Notes under the pieces: model-generated
Database searches by the model: none
What the model saw: the letters and a program-made list of their open reading frames with translations, nothing else
What the model was told of the DNA's origin: nothing
Shown: in pieces, positions 1 to 6,026 of the stretch
Numbering within the stretch: position 1 is the stretch's first letter
Layout of the letters: every line of letters begins with the position of its first letter
Assembly: GCA_016124635.1 (NCBI GenBank)
Contig: WGNJ01000025.1
Span: forward strand, 1 to 52,023
Direction of reading: 5' to 3'
DNA: 52,023 nt
DNA from: Alphaproteobacteria bacterium
GTDB lineage: Bacteria; Pseudomonadota; Alphaproteobacteria; Micropepsales; Micropepsaceae
Position numbers and translations under genes: made by a program

Positions 1-106
1 AAAACGCCGGAATGGTCATCGACGTTTCGAATCCGAACGCTGCTTTCGCATCGACGGTCGTATCGGGCACGGACGCGGGATCGAGACCCTCGGGTACAGA
101 TGTCAT
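1..106 (-). CDS. Unknown protein, N-terminal fragment running off the left edge
   Basis: From an ATG at 104-106 the minus strand stays open for 35 codons to the window edge. The peptide begins MTSVPEGLDPASVP and has no motif I recognise. Only a weak ribosome site (GGAAC) precedes the ATG, so the start is uncertain. The gene reads the same way as the outer-membrane barrel gene to its right, about 300 bases away. I tested whether it could continue into the minus-strand gene at the right edge, as it would in a circular genome, and the frames do not match. Confidence 0.35.
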   Translation of the reverse strand, partial: MTSVPEGLDPASVPDTTVDAKAAFGFETSMTIPAF

Positions 107-412
107 GTTTGTTGTTCCGGCTCTTGATAAAGGGCGGATGTAAAGGCAATCTCGCGGGATGTAAAGGGAAACGGGCGCCCGGTAAAGAGCGCCCGCCCCG
201 ACTCCTCGCTGACACAATGAGGCTGCGCTGCTATCAAGGTACGGCAGCGCATCCGCACGGCATGTACTAACGACTCCTCAAGTCTTGGCTGTGCGACAAG
301 CACCCCTTCCAAGATGCGCAAATCATGCCGAAATCCCATCCGATCGGCAAGCAAAACGCCCCCCGGAATGGACCGGGAGGCGCTGCAAAACATCGTTGTT
401 GAAAGCGGGCAA
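107..412. other. Intergenic region with 11-bp direct repeats and a hairpin
   Basis: No convincing gene. An open 96-codon minus frame here has no ribosome site and unnatural composition. The sequence GGATGTAAAGG occurs twice, at 136-146 and 157-167, exactly 21 bases apart. A stem CGGGCGC/GCGCCCG lies at 172-178 and 189-195. It has no T-run, so it is not a typical intrinsic terminator. The repeats lie just upstream of the partial gene on the minus strand and could be a regulator site (inference). Confidence 0.4.
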
Positions 413-1006
413 TCAGATGTGAAGGGCGAAACCAGTGCTCGCGCCTAGCGCACCGTCCATCGCGCCATAATCGGATTGATCGTACCAACCCATCAGGCGC
501 CATGAGATCGCATCGGTAAGTGCGTATTCGGCGCCACCGCCAAGTCGCCAACCCCACGCCCAACCGCGGACGCTGGTTGTTGCCTGGGTGAGATCTCCGA
601 CGCGGTAACTGATGCCGGCGTCGCCCAGAAGTGCGAAGCGATCAGTGAAGGGCAGCTTCAATACCGCGTCGAGCGTGCCGCCCTGCACAGATGCGTTCAC
701 GGGCTGCTTGACCTTCAGCGCATTGAGCGCGCTGTCTTTCGTCCAGAAGCCCGCATAGCCGAGCTCCACGGCGAGATTGGGCCACGCCTGATAGCCGACC
801 GCGGCCGACGCGCCGAACATGGAATTCGGGCCGATGGCGGAAGTCGCACGGGAATAGTTGAAAGCCGCATAGTCAGTCGATGCCGTGATGTAGATCGGGG
901 AAGCGTGCGCGGGAGAAACGTCCAGCGCGGCGCTGATGCCCAGAACAGCGCAAATCGAAATGGCGCTAAAAAAAAGCGCCCGAACAGATGAAGTAAAGCT
1001 ACGCAT
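413..1006 (-). CDS. Outer-membrane beta-barrel protein (OmpA/OmpW-like fold)
   Basis: A 197-residue protein with a typical Sec signal peptide: basic MRSFTSSVR, a hydrophobic stretch and cleavage after the AHA near residue 35. The mature part alternates polar and aromatic/hydrophobic residues in short strands joined by Gly/Asp turns, as in eight-stranded outer-membrane barrels. Segments near the end (a tryptophan/glycine-rich strand, then a YALTDAISWRL-like strand) support this. The ATG at 1006 is chosen because AAGAGGGAA precedes it and the signal peptide starts there; the open frame extends 26 codons further upstream. Such porin-like genes are usually chromosomal, so this may be host DNA or a phage-carried surface-altering gene. 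Confidence 0.6.
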   Translation of the reverse strand: MRSFTSSVRALFFSAISICAVLGISAALDVSPAHASPIYITASTDYAAFNYSRATSAIGPNSMFGASAAVGYQAWPNLAVELGYAGFWTKDSALNALKVKQPVNASVQGGTLDAVLKLPFTDRFALLGDAGISYRVGDLTQATTSVRGWAWGWRLGGGAEYALTDAISWRLMGWYDQSDYGAMDGALGASTGFALHI

Positions 1007-1058
1007 GGTTGATTCCCTCTTCGGTGAACCAGAAGAATCCCACTGAGCGCCTTGAGGG

Positions 1059-1427
1059 TCAACCAGCCTCGCTAATTGCCCCACACTCGGCCGCCAGCGC
1101 CCAAATTTGTGCGACTACATCAGACGACGGGCGCCCCGCGATCCATCGGCCGCCCTGTATCTGAATATCAACCTCGATTGTGTCCCACGAATGCAGCTTT
1201 CCAATCTCCACGGCAAATCTCTCAGCGGCTTCGCGCGTGAAAAGATAATACGGAAGGCGCATTCCGGTCGCGATATGCGTAACAGACCATATCGCTATTT
1301 CTCGCGCGGCAATTCTTGCAACGTCGGTCATTCTATGGACCAAAAACAAACCAATGCGCGTCCCAGAAATCCGCATCGGCACATTGCTGAAAGTCGGCAC
1401 TTCTAGCGTAATCATTTCGTTCTGCAT
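1059..1427 (-). CDS. Hypothetical protein (122 aa)
   Basis: Starts MQNEMITLEVPTF with a strong GGAGGG ribosome site about five bases upstream, so the longer open frame, which would run antisense through the tRNA, is rejected. No signal peptide or membrane segment. The C-terminal half (IQGGRWIAGRPSSDVVAQIW) looks like a small phage-type alpha/beta protein. It reads towards the barrel gene and away from the tRNA. I do not recognise the family. Confidence 0.6.
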   Translation of the reverse strand: MQNEMITLEVPTFSNVPMRISGTRIGLFLVHRMTDVARIAAREIAIWSVTHIATGMRLPYYLFTREAAERFAVEIGKLHSWDTIEVDIQIQGGRWIAGRPSSDVVAQIWALAAECGAISEAG

Positions 1428-1511
1428 TTTCCCTCCGCGCCTTGAAACCATCTCCGCAATACTGTTTTCTCGCACCCCGTAGCGCAAGGGCGCCTTTACA
1501 CCATTTCGCGC

Positions 1512-1585
1512 TCCCCCTTCGCCAAGCGGCAAGGCAACGGGCTTTGGTCCCGTCATCCGTGGTTCGAATCCACGAGGGGGAACCA
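1512..1585 (+). tRNA. tRNA-Gln (anticodon TTG)
   Basis: A complete cloverleaf. The 7-bp acceptor stem pairs TCCCCCT (1512-1518) with AGGGGGA (1575-1581). The anticodon stem CGGG/CCCG encloses the loop CTTTGGT with anticodon TTG. The T arm is CGTGG-TTCGAAT-CCACG, followed by discriminator A and an encoded CCA at 1583-1585. It reads CAA codons. tRNA genes often serve as integrase attachment sites, but I found no second copy of its 3' half near the right end and no integrase. It is therefore either phage-carried or the host gene at an edge of the phage. Confidence 0.95.
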
Positions 1586-1746
1586 GTCCAAAATCGGACG
1601 CCCGAGCCATGCGCGGAGCGCACCCCCCCGATGCCCTGAAAAAACGCCCATGCTGAGCGATTCTTTTCCCTTTACTGCCTCCCCGGTGCCCCTGAAAATC
1701 TACCTATCAAACAACGGCGCTCGCAGGCGCATAGAGGAGGCCAATC

Positions 1747-2097
1747 ATGCGTACCTATGGAAATCTCATCAATCGCATCACCGAGCATACTACGGGCGTT
1801 CCCACTGTTGGAATGGGCGCGACCGCTTGCGCGTTTACCGACCGCTATGCCGGAACCATCATCGAAATCATTTCGCCTTCGCGCATTAAATGGCGTGAAG
1901 ACAAAGCGACTCGCACCAACGAAAACGGCACGTCGGATGTAGGACAGCGATACACTTATGAAGCCGACCCCGACGGCCGCATTATCATTTTCACGAAACG
2001 CAGAAATGGGGTCTGGCGCGAAGCTGGAATCGGCCGCGGCTGCGGCCTTGGCCTTCGCCTCGACGCCCGCGACAAATTCCACGACTTCAGTTTTTAA
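1747..2097 (+). CDS. Hypothetical phage protein (116 aa)
   Basis: The ATG at 1747 follows a strong AGGAGG site (1735-1740). The protein has a soluble N-terminal part (MRTYGNLINRITEH), a beta-rich middle (IIEIISPSRIKWREDKATR, then a YTYEADPDGRIIIF-like strand) and a glycine-rich end. It opens a run of six closely spaced plus-strand small genes between the tRNA and the ParB-like gene. The strand-rich middle with a charged loop recalls small phage proteins of unknown role. No function is assigned. Confidence 0.65.
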   Translation: MRTYGNLINRITEHTTGVPTVGMGATACAFTDRYAGTIIEIISPSRIKWREDKATRTNENGTSDVGQRYTYEADPDGRIIIFTKRRNGVWREAGIGRGCGLGLRLDARDKFHDFSF

Positions 2098-2115
2098 TTC
2101 CCGAAAGGAAGAGCA

Positions 2116-2490
2116 ATGATTCCCCCAACACTTCACAAACTTCAGACAATGGCTTGTGTCTCAGCGATGCAGAAATGTATTCGCCGACGCCTGGAGCGCG
2201 AGGCCATGGCTTTCGCGTGCGAGCTCATAAACACGTCAAAATCGCTTTGCAGCATGGTTGCAAACCGCCTCGAAGTCATCTCGCACGAAGATATCGACAC
2301 CCAAGCCAACCCGCTCATCGTTCCGTTTGTCGCCACCGCGGCCGCGCAGGCGAAGGCGAATTATCAGGAAGGCAATCCGGGCAAAGCCCGATTGTTTCTC
2401 GGGAACGCAATCCGCCTTATGTGTCGCGCGCAAAAAAGCCGCGAAGGCGATCACTTCCAAGCAGCCATTGGGCAGCGTGCGCGGCGATGA
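2116..2490 (+). CDS. Hypothetical helical protein (124 aa)
   Basis: The ATG at 2116 has AGGAAGAG upstream at good spacing. The sequence is mostly alpha-helical and rich in Ala, Arg, Glu and Lys, with several cysteines in the first 50 residues (positions 14, 22, 34 and 46) that do not form a recognisable zinc motif. It has no signal peptide. Its stop TGA at 2488-2490 overlaps the ATG of the next small gene (ATGA), implying translational coupling. The family is not recognised. Confidence 0.6.
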   Translation: MIPPTLHKLQTMACVSAMQKCIRRRLEREAMAFACELINTSKSLCSMVANRLEVISHEDIDTQANPLIVPFVATAAAQAKANYQEGNPGKARLFLGNAIRLMCRAQKSREGDHFQAAIGQRARR

Positions 2491-2594
2491 TCCGCATGTC
2501 CGATCCAGCCTTCGTATCGTTAGGCGGGGACAATCCAACCGATCTACAGGAGGAGGCGCGCATTCGCGCCGCTCACAATGAACCAGCAAAATAA
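2487..2594 (+). CDS. Small hypothetical protein (35 aa)
   Basis: A short frame starting with the ATGA overlap at 2487 (or ATG 2496) and ending at 2594, after the next gene has begun at 2578. It encodes an acidic peptide (…DNPTDLQEEARIRAAHNEPAK). The evidence is its exact stop-start overlaps with both neighbours, which match the tight packing elsewhere. There is no homology evidence. It may only be a coupling ORF that feeds ribosomes to the next start. Confidence 0.4.
   Translation: MIRMSDPAFVSLGGDNPTDLQEEARIRAAHNEPAK
2555..2570 (+). promoter_or_regulatory. Hairpin between an AGGAGGAGG ribosome site and its ATG
   Basis: The purine-rich site AGGAGGAGG (2548-2556) is 21-24 bases from the ATG at 2578, too far for normal initiation. 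A perfect stem GGCGCG/CGCGCC with loop CATT lies between them. Folding it would bring the ribosome site to about eight bases from the start, a normal distance. The sequence shows the stem; its role in initiation is inferred. Confidence 0.45.
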
Positions 2595-2796
2595 CACCTT
2601 CTACTGTTTCACACTCGAAGGCGGCTATGTGTTCGGAAGCCGTGAGCAACACAGTTTGAACAACACACTTCTATTCGCCGGGCCGAAAGGCATTTCTGAT
2701 GAAACGCTGCGCTCCGAATTTGAGCACGTCGCGCGCGAGCTCGGACAAACGATCATCTGGGTTGACGTGCCCGATCCTTCTATTCCTCGCGAGTAG
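2578..2796 (+). CDS. Hypothetical protein (72 aa)
   Basis: Starts MNQQNNTFYCFTLEGGYVF and ends with an aspartate/proline-rich tail (WVDVPDPSIPRE). The composition suits a small soluble alpha/beta protein, with a strand-turn-strand followed by a helix around residues 40-58. Its start overlaps the end of the preceding 35-aa frame and lies behind the hairpin-bridged ribosome site at 2548-2570. No family is recognised. Confidence 0.6.
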   Translation: MNQQNNTFYCFTLEGGYVFGSREQHSLNNTLLFAGPKGISDETLRSEFEHVARELGQTIIWVDVPDPSIPRE

Positions 2797-2800
2797 TGTC

Positions 2801-3100
2801 ATGTCGAAAATATCGGCCGCCATGGCGGCGGCGCTCCATCTCGCGCGGGAACATCACGGCACCCTTGACCGTTACGCGCGCGGCCAGTGGTCGTATTCGG
2901 GCGCAGCCTGTCAGGGCGGCGTGCCCGTTGAAGCGGTTAGCGAGGCCACCATAAAGGCGCTCCTAAAGCGCGGCGAAATGAAGGTAACCATGTGGCGCAC
3001 CGAATTCCGCATCAACGTCGCGGTGCGCGTCGCAATCGTGGATAAAGAACCCATTGGAGGGCTCCCAGAATGTCAGACGAACATAATCTCCCCGGCATAG
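2801..3100 (+). CDS. Hypothetical protein (99 aa)
   Basis: Starts MSKISAAMAAALHLAREHHG, an N-terminal helix, followed by a segment YARGQWSYSGAACQGGVPVEAVSEATIKALLKRG that resembles a small helix-turn-helix fold. The C-terminal part is strand-rich. The ATG at 2801 is preferred over an in-frame ATG 102 bases upstream that lies inside the previous gene. Its last 31 bases overlap the start of the ASCH gene. It may bind nucleic acid, but that is a guess. Confidence 0.6.
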   Translation: MSKISAAMAAALHLAREHHGTLDRYARGQWSYSGAACQGGVPVEAVSEATIKALLKRGEMKVTMWRTEFRINVAVRVAIVDKEPIGGLPECQTNIISPA

Positions 3101-3456
3101 CGCTTGCCGTTCGGCAACCATGGGCATGGGCAATCATTCACGGCGGGAAAGACATCGAAAATCGCAGTGAGTATTCCGTGCGCCTTGGCGCCATGGATGC
3201 GCGACCGATCTCAATTCTTGCCAGTCTCGGCATGAAGCGAGATGAATATGAAAAGGCCGCCTCTTTCATGGCCTCGATAGGCGTCTCAGTGCCGGCGCCC
3301 GCCTATTTCTTCTTTGCCTGCAACAAAGGAAGCAGATCGTCCGCTTTTATCGCGCGGGCGGTCCCCATGCTTTTGCGTCGGCGCATCGGCTTTAGATCGA
3401 GTTTGTCGCATAGCACGTTCCATTGTTGGGTGGTTCTACAGAGCACTACCAGATAG
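3070..3456 (+). CDS. ASCH-domain protein, 3'-truncated
   Basis: The first about 77 residues match the start of phage ASCH (ASC-1 homology) proteins: LPGIALAVRQPWAWAIIHGG, then KDIENR, the core of this RNA-binding-like beta-barrel. Homologues run to about 140-160 residues. Here the match stops after VPAPA (base about 3300), and the rest of the frame (residues 78-128) is antisense to the 3' end of the ParB-like gene. The gene therefore seems to have lost its second half at a recombination junction. GGAGGG precedes the ATG. ASCH proteins are proposed to act on RNA or modified nucleotides; this fragment is probably inactive. Confidence 0.65.
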   Translation: MSDEHNLPGIALAVRQPWAWAIIHGGKDIENRSEYSVRLGAMDARPISILASLGMKRDEYEKAASFMASIGVSVPAPAYFFFACNKGSRSSAFIARAVPMLLRRRIGFRSSLSHSTFHCWVVLQSTTR

Positions 3457-4022
3457 TCGTAGTGTTCATGCGGTGCGAGTTCCATGCCCGATACCTCGAC
3501 ATCTTGGTCAACGCCTCTTTTTTCTTCCTTGACCAGATCATCCTGAAGCGCCGCCAAAAGATGCCGAATTTCGGCATTGTCTTCGACGGCAAGCTCCTTA
3601 AGCAGATCGCTCAAAGCGTTGTCGTCCGTGACAGCCAAGCTGGCGAGCGGATCATGCGTTGCAAGAACCATGTCCACTTCAGCGTCGCTTAAATCCGTGA
3701 TGAGCACGGTCCAAAACTGCTGAGGGTCCAAATCTTGGCGCAAATGTCCGTTTATCAGTTCAACACCGTCTTTCGTGTCGCGGCCGAGTAGGGCGCCCAC
3801 GATGCCAATCTTTTCCAGAATCCCCGTCAACGCGCTTCGCTGCGCATCTGGATGAAAACGCCAGTTCTTTTTGTTTTTCAGCAAATCGCTCGCACGCATA
3901 TGGCGCACTTCGGTTATGCGATTGCGGAACGGGCCATCAAGGCCTTTGTTTTTTTTGGGGCGGCCACGTTTCTTACCTTTCGCGGGCTTTGCTGCGATCC
4001 TAGATGTGGCGCTCGCTGCCAT
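3303..4022 (-). CDS. ParB/Srx-fold (ParB N-terminal-like) protein
   Basis: After a lysine-rich tail (AKGKKRGRPKKNK), the segment VRHMRASDLLKNKKNWRFHP followed by LINGHLRQDL carries the G-H-x-R motif of the ParB/sulfiredoxin nuclease-like fold. A region rich in Asp/Glu follows, and then a conserved-looking end around YDYLVVLCRTTQQWNVLCDK. Such stand-alone ParB-fold proteins are common near phage replication and methylase genes; some nick DNA. It lacks the ParB helix-turn-helix for binding parS. ATG 4022 is used; a GTG at 4031 is also possible, and neither has a good ribosome site. It converges on the truncated ASCH gene. Confidence 0.7.
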   Translation of the reverse strand: MAASATSRIAAKPAKGKKRGRPKKNKGLDGPFRNRITEVRHMRASDLLKNKKNWRFHPDAQRSALTGILEKIGIVGALLGRDTKDGVELINGHLRQDLDPQQFWTVLITDLSDAEVDMVLATHDPLASLAVTDDNALSDLLKELAVEDNAEIRHLLAALQDDLVKEEKRGVDQDVEVSGMELAPHEHYDYLVVLCRTTQQWNVLCDKLDLKPMRRRKSMGTARAIKADDLLPLLQAKKK

Positions 4023-4052
4023 GTTTTGCACGTTGGCGGGGTGACTGGCATT

Positions 4053-4406
4053 TTACTGTCCGTCTGCGATCTCGGTGAGAACCACATTCGCGAGAGATTG
4101 CGTCTTTGCGCATTCCGCGCATACGAAGAATTCGACACCCGCAACTTTCCCGCGCAACACTGCCGGCCGCGTGCATGGCTTCACTGAGCATGCGTACCCG
4201 CGCCACTTCACATCAAACTTTCCCTTTATCTCACGCGCGAAGAAAAAACCGACCGAACGTGCGTGCCGTAATTTCTCGTAGAGCTCTTCCGGCACCCTTC
4301 CGTAGATGTAGCGACGGCCACCGTGAAACTCGATGCCTAGATTCGTGCCGTCATATGCCAGCGCAGCTACGTTGCTGCTATCTACCGGGGTCCACTCTTG
4401 GCTCAT
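4053..4406 (-). CDS. KTSC-domain protein with zinc-binding tail
   Basis: Residues 1-70 (VDSSNVAALAYD, then FHGGRRYIYGRVPEELYEKL and a SVGFFFAREIKGKF motif) match the KTSC domain, a small fold seen in phage and bacterial proteins that is often linked to RNA or tRNA-synthetase domains. The tail has Cys-x4-Cys and Cys-x2-Cys pairs (CSVKPC … CAEC), a probable zinc ribbon. The start overlaps the previous stop (ATGA at 4403-4406), so it is co-translated with the genes to its right. Its molecular role is unknown. Confidence 0.75.
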   Translation of the reverse strand: MSQEWTPVDSSNVAALAYDGTNLGIEFHGGRRYIYGRVPEELYEKLRHARSVGFFFAREIKGKFDVKWRGYACSVKPCTRPAVLRGKVAGVEFFVCAECAKTQSLANVVLTEIADGQ

Positions 4407-4621
4407 TCGAAAGCGCCCTTATTCCACCATGCGCCCGGCACTTCGGCGGCCGCATCGTCCTTTGTCTCCATGTCGGCCGGTTTCCCGGCCTTTGGCAAGC
4501 CTTGGGTGGCATGCCCGGCATTCGCCGCGCGCGCGGCGCGTAACCGCTCCAGAGCGTCCGCCAAGGGCGCCGGGACAGTGCCGGACGGCCCCTTTCTACC
4601 GGAAGGGGCGCGGTCAGCCAT
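4403..4621 (-). CDS. Small hypothetical protein (72 aa)
   Basis: The ATG at 4621 (MADRAPSGRKG) overlaps the stop of the upstream gene by eight bases, and its own stop overlaps the KTSC start. A TTG at 4633 is an alternative start. The sequence is low-complexity, rich in Ala, Pro, Gly and Lys, with one predicted helix (ADALERLRAARAANAG) and a C-terminal AWWNKGAFE. It is probably disordered. Coupling with both neighbours is the main evidence for the gene. Confidence 0.5.
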   Translation of the reverse strand: MADRAPSGRKGPSGTVPAPLADALERLRAARAANAGHATQGLPKAGKPADMETKDDAAAEVPGAWWNKGAFE

Positions 4622-5201
4622 TTTCGGCCCCAAATTGAGCGCCGGAAGGGGCTCCAGAGCCTTCCCCGGCCGTCGGGGCAGGAAGGGGCGCCGGGCGCGT
4701 CCCGCGCTCTAGAGCCGCGCGGGCGACCTTCGCGCGCTCGGGCAGCTTCCTAAGCAAATCCACGCGGGCGGCCGCAAGATCGGCTTCCGCATCTATCGTC
4801 CGCAAAACTTCCGCGATGCTGGGGGGCATGTCGCGCGTCCCCCGCAACTTTTTCCATGCCGCAAGTAACACCGGAACGCTGGCAGCGCGGTCAAAAACAT
4901 CCGCGGCCAAATGCCTAATGAAGGTGCGCTTATCGGCATTCCCATATTGGAGCCACGAATTTGTGAGATCTTCGGCGAGTGAAGCGACCTCCTTCTTACT
5001 CGCCGCCGTTTGCCATTTTGCGATCAGATGACCGCACATTCCCGTTGCGATTGCCTGCTCAGCTTTTTCACAAAGCTGGAGCATGTGTTCCGGCGCCGAT
5101 ATCTTTACGGCCGGATCGGTCCACAACATCAGCAAATCTGTTGTCAAAGCCGCCACTGTGTCAGAGGCCACTTTCGGCGTTGTCGCGAGATCAGTATTCA
5201 T
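4614..5201 (-). CDS. Hypothetical replication-region protein (195 aa)
   Basis: Mostly helical from residue 15 to 165 (LTTDLLMLWTDPAVKI, then IRHLAADVFDRAASVPVLLA), with a Pro/Gly/Ala-rich tail. It lies immediately downstream of the O-like initiator and DnaB in the same operon, a place where helicase loaders (lambda P type) are often encoded. I see no Walker motif that would mark a DnaC-type loader. A helicase-loading role is only a positional suggestion. Confidence 0.6.
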   Translation of the reverse strand: MNTDLATTPKVASDTVAALTTDLLMLWTDPAVKISAPEHMLQLCEKAEQAIATGMCGHLIAKWQTAASKKEVASLAEDLTNSWLQYGNADKRTFIRHLAADVFDRAASVPVLLAAWKKLRGTRDMPPSIAEVLRTIDAEADLAAARVDLLRKLPERAKVARAALERGTRPAPLPAPTAGEGSGAPSGAQFGAENG

Positions 5202-5204
5202 GAC

Positions 5205-6026
5205 CTACTCCGCCAAGAAATCTCCCAGACCGGCCCTTACCGAGTCTGGACCGGCCGGGGCGCCACCGCTGCTTGCGGGTGGATAAGCACCTTCGGCAAT
5301 TTTCGTAAAATTTTCAGCCTTTGCGAACCATGTGATCGTCATGCGCCATGACACATGATTTCCGCTTCGAGGAATCGGACCGCCCAAAAACTGTGACTCG
5401 ACTGCGAGCTCAACAGCCTTGCGCCATCCACGGAGGCCAACCTGCTTTAGACGGGCTGCGATCACGCGACGGCGCGCATCAGTGACAACCTGACAAGCGG
5501 TCCACTTCGGACAATGGGTAGCACCCTCATTGAAAGCCGCTACTGCGAGCGTCACATCGTCCGCGGGCGGCGGAGCCGCGCCTAACGGTTCCTTTAACGG
5601 TTCTCTTAACGGTTCTCTTAACGGTTCTTCTTTATATGGCGGGACATTTTGTCCCTCGCCAAGGTCAAATTGTCCCTCGTCGCGGACAATTTGTCCCTCA
5701 GCGCGGACAGTTTGTCCCTGTTCCGATGCTCGCGACAATTTGTCCCTGCCGTCCAGAACATCCAAATTCAGCTTCAAAACCAATGAGATGCCGACCTTAA
5801 TCCCTTTGCCGCCTTCATCGAGCAAAACGCCATCTTCGATCAGATCGGCCAGAACCCGCCGAAGCTGCTTTACCGATAACCGGGTTTTCTTTTCGAGCGT
5901 TTCCAGCTTTGGAAAAAGGCGTCCGCCGTCGTCGTCTGCCCAATCGGCAAGCGCAAGCAAGACCACCAATGTTCCCGCGGAATATTGACCGCTATCCCAC
6001 ACGCGCGTCATCAACCGGATGCTCAT
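5205..6026 (-). CDS. Phage replication initiator-like winged-helix protein (lambda O-like)
   Basis: The N-terminus (MSIRLMTRVWDSGQ, then LVVLLALADWADDDGG and KTRLSVKQLRRVLADL) is the winged-helix domain of phage replication proteins. The middle is a repetitive linker encoded by DNA repeats: an EGQ-containing seven-residue unit, then REPL units repeated four times. The C-terminal part, from about residue 160, is a compact domain ending GLGDFLAE. The start ATGA-overlaps the DnaB stop region (6023-6026). As in lambda O, the initiator gene probably contains the origin it binds (see the repeats at 5582-5747). DNA-binding residues are not resolved by eye. Confidence 0.8.
   Translation of the reverse strand: MSIRLMTRVWDSGQYSAGTLVVLLALADWADDDGGRLFPKLETLEKKTRLSVKQLRRVLADLIEDGVLLDEGGKGIKVGISLVLKLNLDVLDGRDKLSRASEQGQTVRAEGQIVRDEGQFDLGEGQNVPPYKEEPLREPLREPLKEPLGAAPPPADDVTLAVAAFNEGATHCPKWTACQVVTDARRRVIAARLKQVGLRGWRKAVELAVESQFLGGPIPRSGNHVSWRMTITWFAKAENFTKIAEGAYPPASSGGAPAGPDSVRAGLGDFLAE
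5582..5629. repeat. Four tandem 12-bp repeats inside the initiator gene
   Basis: The unit TTAACGGTTCTC repeats head to tail at 5582, 5594, 5606 and 5618 with only end-base changes. In the protein it encodes the repeated Glu-Pro-Leu-Arg/Lys unit. Repeats of this kind beside palindromic iterons fit a phage origin, either as extra initiator sites or as a melting element next to the AT-rich run TTCTTTATATGG. It may also be only a flexible linker. Confidence 0.8.
5642..5747. repeat. Five palindromic iterons, candidate replication origin
   Basis: Copies of GGACANNNTGTCCCT start at 5642, 5663, 5684, 5705 and 5733. The first four are spaced exactly 21 bp, two helical turns; the last is 28 bp on. Each core GGACA-NNN-TGTCC is a near-perfect dyad. 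They lie within the initiator gene, as the iterons of lambda ori lie within O. The 21-bp step equals seven codons, so the protein repeats too. The origin role is inferred from position, phasing and the known lambda arrangement. Confidence 0.7.

Noticed and set aside
172..195. Hairpin as an intrinsic terminator
   Set aside because: No T-run follows on either strand.
103..393. A 96-codon minus frame left of the barrel gene
   Set aside because: No ribosome site, Cys/Arg-rich composition and overlap with the direct repeats.
1512..1585. tRNA-Gln 3' end as attL with a matching attR at the right end
   Set aside because: No copy of the TTCGAATCCACGAGGGGGA segment was found near 51-52 kb, and no integrase gene is present.
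5582..5747. CRISPR array
   Set aside because: Repeats are 12-15 bp with no unique spacers of constant 30-40 bp length, and they are in frame with a protein; no cas genes.
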